A DNA stretch of 64,000 nt from positions 83,976,706 to 84,040,705 of the forward strand of contig OZ024934.1 in the NCBI GenBank assembly GCA_964017235.1, given 5' to 3'. Shown here piece after piece: positions 56,404-64,000 of this stretch. The translations under genes were made by a program, and so were the position numbers. This DNA comes from Sabellastarte sp. h YS-2021. Its lineage: Eukaryota > Annelida > Polychaeta > Sabellida > Sabellidae. Below the pieces are notes generated by a model. It saw only the letters and a program-made list of their open reading frames with translations, was not told the DNA's origin and did not search any database. How positions within the stretch are numbered: position 1 is the stretch's first letter; every line of letters begins with the position of its first letter.

Positions 56404-57549
56404 CTTTTTACAGAGAATAGCATCAGGGATGCCCATACCCCACAGCCTAGGGAAATATTTTTAACACCATGAGATATAAAAGTAGTGTATCAGTACAAAC
56501 TTCAGGATACTTACAGAGCACTGTCAGTTATATAAAGGTCCAAACAATGTTTAAATAAAGAAAATAATGTCTAAAAGAAAGATAATACATGTAAAGATGA
56601 CGTATTAAAACAAGACAATTCAATAACAAGATGACAGCATTAATCAGTTAACTAAGCATTACGACACTCTTTGGCATGGCTAAATTATGGTTTGGATGTT
56701 TTGAATATTACCATGCATACAGAAGTGGCAATACATTCAATGAATGCTTATGTGTGGTGTTGGAGCAAAGTCTGTGGCTCACTTGATGAAATTCCATCTG
56801 TTACAATGGGAAGTTGTAAAAGTAAAATTCTTAATGAATTCTAATAATATGACTTTAACAGTGCTTAATCTGCATCAAAAGACAGACCCAAAGGTGCAAC
56901 CAGATTTTAAAGGTCAAGGTCACTATGACAATGTCAAAGGTTAACTCAAGGTCACACCATGATGCTGCACACCTACAACCCCCTAACCAATGTCCCTACC
57001 AAGCATCAACTTCCTACACCTTACGGTTTCAGAGATATAGCCCAGACAAGATTTTATAGGTCAAGGTCACTATGTCACGGTCAAATCAAGGTCACACCAT
57101 GACGTTGCACACCTACACCCCCTAACCAATGTCCATACCAAGTATCAACTTCCTACACCTTACGGTTTCCGAGATATAGCCGGGACAAGATTTTATAGGT
57201 CAAGGTCACTACGGCAAGGTCAAATCAAAGTCATACCATGACGTTGCACACCTACACCCCCTAACCAATGTCCCTACCAAGTATCCACTTCCTACACCTT
57301 ACGGTTTCTGAGATATAGCCCGGACAAGATTTTTAAACTCAAGGTCACTGCAGCAAGGTCAAATCAAGGTCACACCATGACGTTGCACACCTACACCCCC
57401 TAACCAATGTCCCTACCAAGTATCAACTTCCTACACCTTACGGTTTCCGAGATACAGAACTTTTTCCCGCCAACCGGCCGCCCGCCCACCCATCCGGACA
57501 CCATGGGTGAAAAACATACCCCGACAGCCCATTGGGGCTGTGGGGTAAA
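56404..57549 (+). mobile_element. Family D element, copy 3 (both ends present)
   Basis: The 5' signature is 'aatagcatcagggatgccc' followed by ataccccacagcc at 56428-56440. The core is four 139-bp units, anchored on tcaaggtca at 56914, 57061, 57200 and 57339. Near the 3' end come a CCGCC-rich tract (57467-57488), the hairpin cacccat...atgggtg (57487-57509) and the terminal hairpin taccccgacagccc...gggctgtggggta (57517-57546). The 3' arm ggctgtggggt is inverse to the 5' accccacagcc: the paired subterminal inverted repeats of HINE-like elements. Confidence 0.8.
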
Positions 57550-58029
57550 AACTGATAATAGAACCATAGCCTTGCCACAGGCACTAATATACATAGTATA
57601 GACACAACAGTTTGATTGCATTATATAATTATTTTTTATTGTTCTCGTATATCTATCTAGTTCAGCTAGCTGAAGGGAACTCTCAAACAAGAAAGGCCTT
57701 TGATACAGTGTGCATTATAACCGAATTATTTCATGTTTGCATTATGATTCACAGTCTGGTAGGCATCACTAATAGAACCATTCTCCAGTGATTATTCTGA
57801 TGTTGTCTTTTTTTTAAATTGTGACACAATTGAATCTTGATACTTTCACATTTAAGAAAAAATAATTAGTTCTACAATATTTATTTTAATTTCTGGTAGT
57901 TAACAAAATAAGGGAGATTTGAATTATTATATTACTCCTACACACAATTACCAGTTTTATTACTCTGGGATCAGATAAGGAGATCTGGACTTTTCCTCAA
58001 ATTTGAGCTGATCTGTAAACTTTGCTGAA
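57550..58029. other. Unassigned sequence
   Basis: AT-rich, nothing recognised. Confidence 0.4.
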
Positions 58030-58570
58030 GGAGTTATATGGAACTGACTGTGAAAGGTAAGAAGGAGACAAAAAAAAACACATCACTAAGTCTGAGTAGT
58101 CCTGAAGGATAAGTCGATGAAGTTTCAAACAATTTTAGACACTGTTGTTTTGGATACACTGCAAAATACAAAAAAAAAAGAAAATCAACTTTATAACCCC
58201 AATTTGACACTGAGGGTGGCCTCGGGGGAAAATTTAATGGGCTTTTTGGAATTTCAGGCCTCGGCTTCCTTATTCCTCCAAATATATTCTAAAACTCTAA
58301 TTGCAATAATAAAAGAGATGTAAAATAGTAAGTGAAAATTTGACCTATTAGGGTCATAGAATAGATCTTCAAAGGCAAGAAGGTCAAAAAGCCACATCAC
58401 TAGGTTTGAATAGTCCTGAAGAATCATTCAATGAAGTTTTATATGATTTCAGGCAATACTTTTCTAGATACACCACAAAATACAAGAAATTCAATTTTAT
58501 GACCCCAGTTCCACAGAGAGAGAGGAGGCTTGGGGGACAGATTTGATGGGATTTTTGGATTTCTCACAAT
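58030..58570 (+). repeat. Two-unit repeat of about 311 bp, related to family E interior
   Basis: Units are anchored on 'cacatcacta' and 'gtcctgaag' near 58080 and 58391. Each includes 'tatgaccccagtt'/'tataaccccaattt', then a g-rich patch, then 'ttaatgggctttttgga'-type strings, reminiscent of the family E unit ('tatgaccccagtttgaccc'). No hairpin end was found. Confidence 0.65.
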
Positions 58571-58857
58571 GACGATATGTAGCTTTGGAAGCTATAAACC
58601 CAATTTTCATGCTTTAATAACATACTGAACCTGTGTAAGTTCATTAGCGTGAGTATATTTACACAATGTGTCCAAAAGGTCAAATCCATCATGGTTTTTT
58701 ATGAAAGCATAATCAGTCAGCTCTCAATTGGTCAATTATGGCCTGATTAATCTTAAATTCAACTGCTGTCTAGACGTTTATGTGAGGTAGGGCTTGCCAA
58801 ATTTGATTGATCTCCGTGTTGTACTTTCTGAGGAAAGAGTTGGTGAAAGGGAAATAT
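58571..58857. other. Unassigned spacer
   Basis: No feature recognised before the family A element. Confidence 0.4.
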
Positions 58858-59887
58858 AAAACTAGACCTACACATCGGAGAACCGATGCAAATTTGTATC
58901 CACCAGAAAGACAACTCACCAAAGCCAGTGAACCATTGTGTGACCGTGAAAGAGGGGCCAAAGGTCAAATCTGACAATATCAAAAGATTCCCAGCCCATG
59001 ACTTCCTATAAGTAGGTTTCACATTGCAAACCTCTAGGACCAATAATAAGCGAGTTATAGGCACTTTTAAGTTTGGCTATTATTGTTTGACCCTGAAAAA
59101 GGGGTCCAAGGTCAATCTGACAACATCAAAAGATTCCCTGCCCATGATTTCCTATAAGTTGGTTTCACATTGCAAACCTCTAGGATCAATAATAAGTGAG
59201 TTATAGGCACTTTTAAGTTTGGCTATCCTCGTTTGACCCTGAAAAAGGGGTCCAAGGTCAATCTGACAACATCAAAAGATTCCAGCCCATGATTTCCTAT
59301 AAGTTGGTTTCACATTGCAAACCTCTAGGACCAATAATAAGTGAGTTATAAGCACTTTTAAGTTTGCTATCCTCATTTAACCTTGAAGAAGGGGTCCAAG
59401 ATCAAATCTGACATCAGAAGATTCCCAGCCCATGATTTCCTGTAGGTTGGTTTCACATTGCAAACCTCTAGGACCAATAATAAGGGAGATATAGGCACTT
59501 TTAAAGTCCGCTACACAAGTACTCTGGCACACATAACCTTGAATTAAGAGCTTCAATGTCAAATGTCTGCAAGGTTGTAGAGGACATGTATATCTGTTAT
59601 GCACATCACCTATGAAAAGATTCAATGTTCTACCTATGAGAACCTGCAAGTAGAAAAATGTAGATAATTTTCAAAAAAATGTCCGTGACGGCCATCTTGT
59701 TTTTCAGAATGAGGATAATTTCAGTCCCAGAGAAGTTTTCCATCCAAAGAAGATACCCTGCAAATTTGGTGGCCCTAGCTGGTGTAGTTTTCTTCTGAGA
59801 GTGTTAGCGCCAAAAATCTCTCTATGAGCGGCGGCGGTGCAGCGAATGTTAAACCAAAGTATCCACCGGATGCCTCCGGTGGATACC
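58858..59887 (+). mobile_element. Family A element, copy 4 (complete, short core)
   Basis: The 5' end has 'aaactagacctacacatcgg' with the hairpin around agaa (stem catcgg...ccgatg), then gtatccaccagaaagacaa. The core is about four 147-bp units (58940-59480). The 3' end has 'ggccatcttgtttttca', a GCGGCGG tract (59829-59838) and the terminal hairpin with stem gtatccaccgga at 59859-59886. This copy shows the complete unit order with a minimal satellite and helps define the ends of copies 1-3. Confidence 0.8.
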
Positions 59888-61520
59888 AATAGCATCAGAG
59901 ACACCTGTACCCCATAGACCGGGAAATAGGTTTCAACACCATGCGATATAAAAGAAGTGAAACAGTACAAAGATCTCGAGCCTTTCAGATCAGATAGTGT
60001 CAGTTATGCAAAGGTCCAAATAATGTTTAAGTAGAGAAAATAACGTTGAGAAACGGAAAATGTATGTTAAGATAAATTACTAAAACCAGACAATTCAACA
60101 GCAAGATGACACCATTAATCAATAAACTAAAAATTATAAAACATTAAAATTTATTAACTGGAGTATTGCTGTCAATGGGTATAAATTAAGTAAAAGTACA
60201 TCTAAGTTATAACAATCAGTTGTAGCAATCCATACATCTTTGTCACAAAAATTGTGACAAGAGAAATATGTCTCAAATACTGAATGTTAACACACTTTGG
60301 CAGAGCCAGGGTTAAATGTCACACCAAGATTTAGCATACCTACACTCTGAAACCAATTCCCCATCCAAAAATTAACTTCCTAGTAGGAAGTTCCTACATC
60401 TTAGTTTCTGAAACATAGCCCTGACAAGATTTTAAAGGTCAAGCTCACTACAGCAAGGTCAAAGATCAAATCAATGTCACATTAAAACACTGTAAACATT
60501 CATCCCTTAACCAAAGTCTCTTGTGTAGTCCTCTCTGCCCTGCTGAGTCAGTCAAGAATTTGGGTGTGTGGTTTAATTCTGATTTTTCATTGTCCAAACA
60601 TGTTCAGAATGTCTGCAAAAGTTGCTTTGTGCAACTCTGTGACCTTAGACATGTCAGGCGGTTTCTTACTCATGGTGCTTACTTGTGGCCAATGCTCTTG
60701 TTAGTAGTAGGTTGGATTACTGTAACTCACTTTTCAGGACTCTCTCTAAGTTCAATCTTCATAAATTACAATACATCCAAAATAGTGCAGCTAGAATCGT
60801 ATCAATTACCAGCAGATGCACTAGTATAACTCCTGTGCTTAAGAAATTGCATTGACTTCCTGTTGAACATCGCTCAGTCTTTAAAAATGCCCACCCTTGT
60901 TTACAGGTCAAGGTCACTACAGCAAGGTCAAATCAAGGTCAGACCATGACGTTGCACACCTACAGCCCCTAACCAATGTCCCTACCAAGTATCAACTCCC
61001 TACACCTTACAGTTTCCGAGATATAGCCCGGAAAAGATTTTATAGGTCAAGGTCACTACATCAAGGTCAAATCAAGGTCACACCATGACGTTGCACACCT
61101 ACACCCCATAACCCATGTCCCTACCAAGTATCAACTTCCTACACCTTACGGTTTCCGAGATATAATCCAGACAAGATTTTATAGGTCAAGGTCACTACGG
61201 CAAGGTCAAATCAAGGTCACACCATGGCGTTGCACACCTACACCCCCTAACCAATGTCCCTACCAAGTATCAACTTCCTACACCTTACGGATTTAGAGAT
61301 ATAGCCGGACAAGATTTTCAAACTCAAGGTCACTACGGCAAGGTCAAATCAAGGTCAGACCATGACGTTGCACACCTACACATCCTAACCAATGTCCCTA
61401 CCATGTGTCAACTTCCTACACCTTACGGTTCTGGGAAAAAGCCCGGACAAACTTTTTCCCGCCGCCCGCCCATCTGGACACCATGGGTGAAACAATACCC
61501 CGACAGCCCTGTGGGGTAAA
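59888..61520 (+). mobile_element. Family D element, copy 4, with LINE fragment inside
   Basis: It starts directly at the family A terminus with 'aatagcatcagagacacc' and 'taccccatagacc'. A diverged unit lies at about 60300-60500, then a LINE fragment (60515-60890), then four good 139-bp units (60900-61430). It ends with the CCGCCGCCCGCCC tract and the 'taccccgacagcc...tgtggggta' hairpin near 61495-61518. Non-coding apart from the LINE remnant. Confidence 0.75.
60515..60890 (+). pseudogene. L2/CR1-type LINE RT C-terminal fragment
   Basis: It reads VKNLGVWFNSDFSLSKHVQ and CKSCFVQLCDLRHVRRFLTH. After a frameshift come ANALVSSRLDYCNSLF, KLQYIQNSAARIVS and TPVLKKLHLPVEHRSVFK with a stop in place of Trp. 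These are the hallmark C-terminal RT strings of L2/CR1-like LINEs. No YADD region is present. It ends with 'cacccttgtttacag' just before the next family D unit. Confidence 0.85.
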
Positions 61521-61990
61521 AACCTATAAATTTTCAAGTTCCAAGTGAGTTACTCATTGGCAAAATTAGTATAGCTCAAGTGGATACAATAATGTAAAAG
61601 TAGTGTATGATATCTTATTAAAAACTAAATGGATAATATATTTGAAAAGATTGGCCTAACTAAAACGTTTACAAATATTGTATATTTACTTCTTCTGTGA
61701 TTTAGCTACAAATGAGAAACAAGAGGAGAGTGCCCGTGAACGGGCACTGTGTCAGCTGACTGAATGTTTTTGATTTGTGATGGTGATAATGAGAGGAAAG
61801 CATAATTATCAGGGAAAGGGCTGTACAGAAATACAGTAAATGGTAACTGAACAGCATGTTCGAAAGATATTTCGAAGCTGACAGAAGAAAAGGACAAAAA
61901 AGTTGTGCCCTGCAAATGGTATTATGAAATAAAGTAACAAGGTAATTGTTTAAGGGTAAAAAGTAGGTTAAAAATATTTAAAGAAATACT
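61521..61990. other. Unassigned sequence
   Basis: No gene or repeat recognised. Confidence 0.4.
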
Positions 61991-62815
61991 ATAAATGCAA
62001 TATCCTCGTTCGACCATGAAGAAGGGGTCCAAAGGCCAAATCTGACCATACCAAAAGATTCCCAGCCAAAGAATTTAGGATGGTTTACCATCCCAAACCT
62101 CTCGGACCAATAATAAGTGAGTCATAGGCACTTTTTAAGTTTGGCTATCCTTGTTTGACCTTGAAGGAGGGGATCCAAGATCAAATCCGACCACACAAAA
62201 AAATTCCCAGCCCATGATTTCCTGTAGCTTGTTTACCATCCCAAACTTGTAGGACCAATAATAAGCGAGTTCTAAGCAATTGTAAGTTTGGCTATCCTCA
62301 ACTGCCCTTGAAGGAGGGGTCCCAGGTCAAATCTGACCACACCAAAAGAATCCCAGCCCATGATTTCCTATATGTTGGTTTACCATCCCAAACCTCCAAG
62401 ACCAATAATACGCGAGTAAAAAGCACTTTAAGTTTGGCTATCTTCGTTTGACCTGGAAGGAGGGGTCTAAGGTCAAATCCGACCACACCAAAAGATTCCC
62501 AGCCCATGATTTTCTATAGGTTGGTTTTCCATTCGAAACCTCTAGGACCAATAATAAGTGAGTTATAAGCACTTTTAAGTTTGGCTATCCTCATTTGACC
62601 TTGAAGGAGGGGTCCATGGTGAAATCCGACCACACCAAAAAATTCCCAGCTCATGATTTTCTATAGGTTGGTTTTCATTCCAACCTCTGGGACCAATAAT
62701 AAGCAAGTTATAAGCACTTTTATGTTTGGCTATCCTCATTTGACCTTGAAGGAGAGTTCCAAGGTCAAATCGGACCATATTAACAGATTCCCAGCCCATG
62801 ATTTCCTACAGGTTG
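61991..62815 (+). repeat. Family A 147-bp array, copy 5 (no ends)
   Basis: About five and a half diverged 147-bp units, in the same orientation as copy 3, with no family A hairpin at either side. It passes abruptly into the 155-bp satellite at about 62815, after 'atgatttcctacaggttgg'. Confidence 0.8.
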
Positions 62816-64000
62816 GATACAATGATTTACTCAACAGTGAGAACCTGAAAGAAGCTATTGCTCAGCTATCCCATGACATAGAGGTCTGCAATTTCACTAT
62901 GTTATAGCTGACCAAAACGTCTGTGAATAACATATTTAACAAAATACTCTAAATGTAATAATTTTCAAGTTACAACTGATTTACTCAAGAGTGAGAACCT
63001 CAAAGTAACTATTACTCAGCTATGCAATGAGCTACATGTCTGAATTTTTGCTCTGTTATAGCTGACCTAAAAGTAGCTGAACAACATATTTAAGCAAAAT
63101 ACTGTAAATGCAATAGTTTTCAAGTTACAACTGATTTACTCAATAGTGAGAACCAGAAAATAGCTATTGCTCCGCTATGCCATGAGCTATAGGTCTGTAA
63201 TTTCACTATGTTATAGCTAACCCAAAAGTAGGTGAACAATATATTTTAACAAAATACTCCAAATGCAATATTTTTCAAGTTATAGCTGATTTACTCAACA
63301 GTCAGTGCCTGAGAATAGCTATTGCTCAGTTGTGCCATGAGCTACAGGTCTGTAATTTCACTATGTTATAGCTGACCCAAAAGTAGCTGAATAACATATT
63401 TGCACAAATTTCTGTAAAGGCAATAGTTTTCCAATTACAACTGATTTACTCAACAGTGAGAACTTCAAAGTAGCTATTACTCAGCTATGCAATGAGCCAC
63501 AGGTCTGGAACTTCACTATGTTATAGCTGACCCCAAAATAGGTGAATAACATATTGCAACAAAATACTCTAAATGCAATAGTTTTCAAGTTATAAGTGAT
63601 TTACTCAACAGTGATAACCTAAAAGTAGCTATTACTCAGCTATGCCATGAGCTACAGGTCTGAAATTTTACTATGTTATAGCTGACCCAAAAGTAGCTGA
63701 ATAACATATTTATACTAAATTCTCTAAATGCAATAGTTTTCAAATTACAAGTGATTTACTCAACATTGAGAACTTCAAAGTAGCTATTACTCAGCTATGC
63801 AATGAGTCACAGGTCTGGAACTTCACTATGTTATAGCTGACCCCAAAATAGGTGAATAACATATTGAAACAAAATACTCTAAATGCAATAATTTCCAAGT
63901 TATAAGTGATTTACTCAACAGTGATAACCTAAAAGTAGCTATTACTCAGCTATGCCATGAGCTACAGGTCTGAAATTTTACTATGTTATAGCTGACCCAA
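62816..64000 (+). repeat. 155-bp satellite, extends beyond the window
   Basis: Units are anchored on 'gttatagctgac' at 62901, 63055, 63210, 63365, 63520, 63675, 63830 and 63985, a steady 154-155-bp period. Each unit includes 'actgatttactcaacagtga', 'tagctattactcagctatg' and 'aatgcaatagttttcaagtt'. The last four units alternate between two types, so a 310-bp dimer is being copied. It is unrelated to the 147-bp unit by eye. Confidence 0.9.

Overview
This is animal nuclear DNA, AT-rich, intron-bearing and dominated by transposable elements. I infer a bivalve mollusc or a close lophotrochozoan. The reasons are the mixture of DIRS-like, Ty3/Gypsy-like and L2/CR1-like elements, tRNA-headed SINEs ending in GCGC-rich tails, and many hairpin-ended elements that carry internal minisatellites, like the molluscan pearl/HINE-type elements. 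There is no prokaryotic gene organisation, operon, CRISPR array, rRNA or intact tRNA gene.

One cellular gene can be supported. It lies on the minus strand from 53346 to 19143. Five exons with compatible splice phases (52761-53346, 22600-22698, 22042-22120, 20619-20797, 19143-20044) join into 614 codons. The product is a signal peptide, a cysteine-rich domain resembling SUEL/galactose-binding lectin domains, a Thr-rich stalk, one membrane span, and a 361-residue acidic tail rich in tyrosine motifs. I read it as a single-pass cell-surface receptor; its identity and ligand are unknown. Its first coding intron is about 30 kb and holds most of the mobile DNA in the window.

Layout: 1-392 end of a repeat (family G); 393-3160 decayed Ty3/Gypsy pol; 3268-4735 family E element; 4736-8080 unassigned; 9100-11341 family F element; LINE and SINE remnants to 13087; 13089-14313 family E; 14314-18139 unassigned flank; 18140-18985 family D element; 19143-22698 last four coding exons, with a second-to-last intron holding another family E copy and a last intron holding a 28-bp minisatellite; 22797-30878 family H array interrupted by a 6-kb DIRS-like element; 32494-38528 two inverted family A elements with 147-bp satellites; 38662-39963 two small DNA transposons, a SINE and a family D copy; 41768-43035 nested family A; 44335-47900 family G plus a truncated LINE; 49289-51473 second, inverted family H copy; 52250-53346 stalk-derived repeats and first coding exon; 54600-57549 SINE heads, a MITE and family D; 58858-62815 families A and D; 62816-64000 a 155-bp satellite running off the end.

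The two most unusual observations are these. First, at two different introns of the receptor gene the sequence just downstream of the exon is a tandem array whose unit includes the exon's own 3' end and 5' splice site. Second, several otherwise different element families (A, D, E, F) share one 3' architecture: a CGG/CCG-rich tract followed by a terminal hairpin, whose stem matches an inverted copy near the 5' end in A, D and E, with a different minisatellite in the middle.
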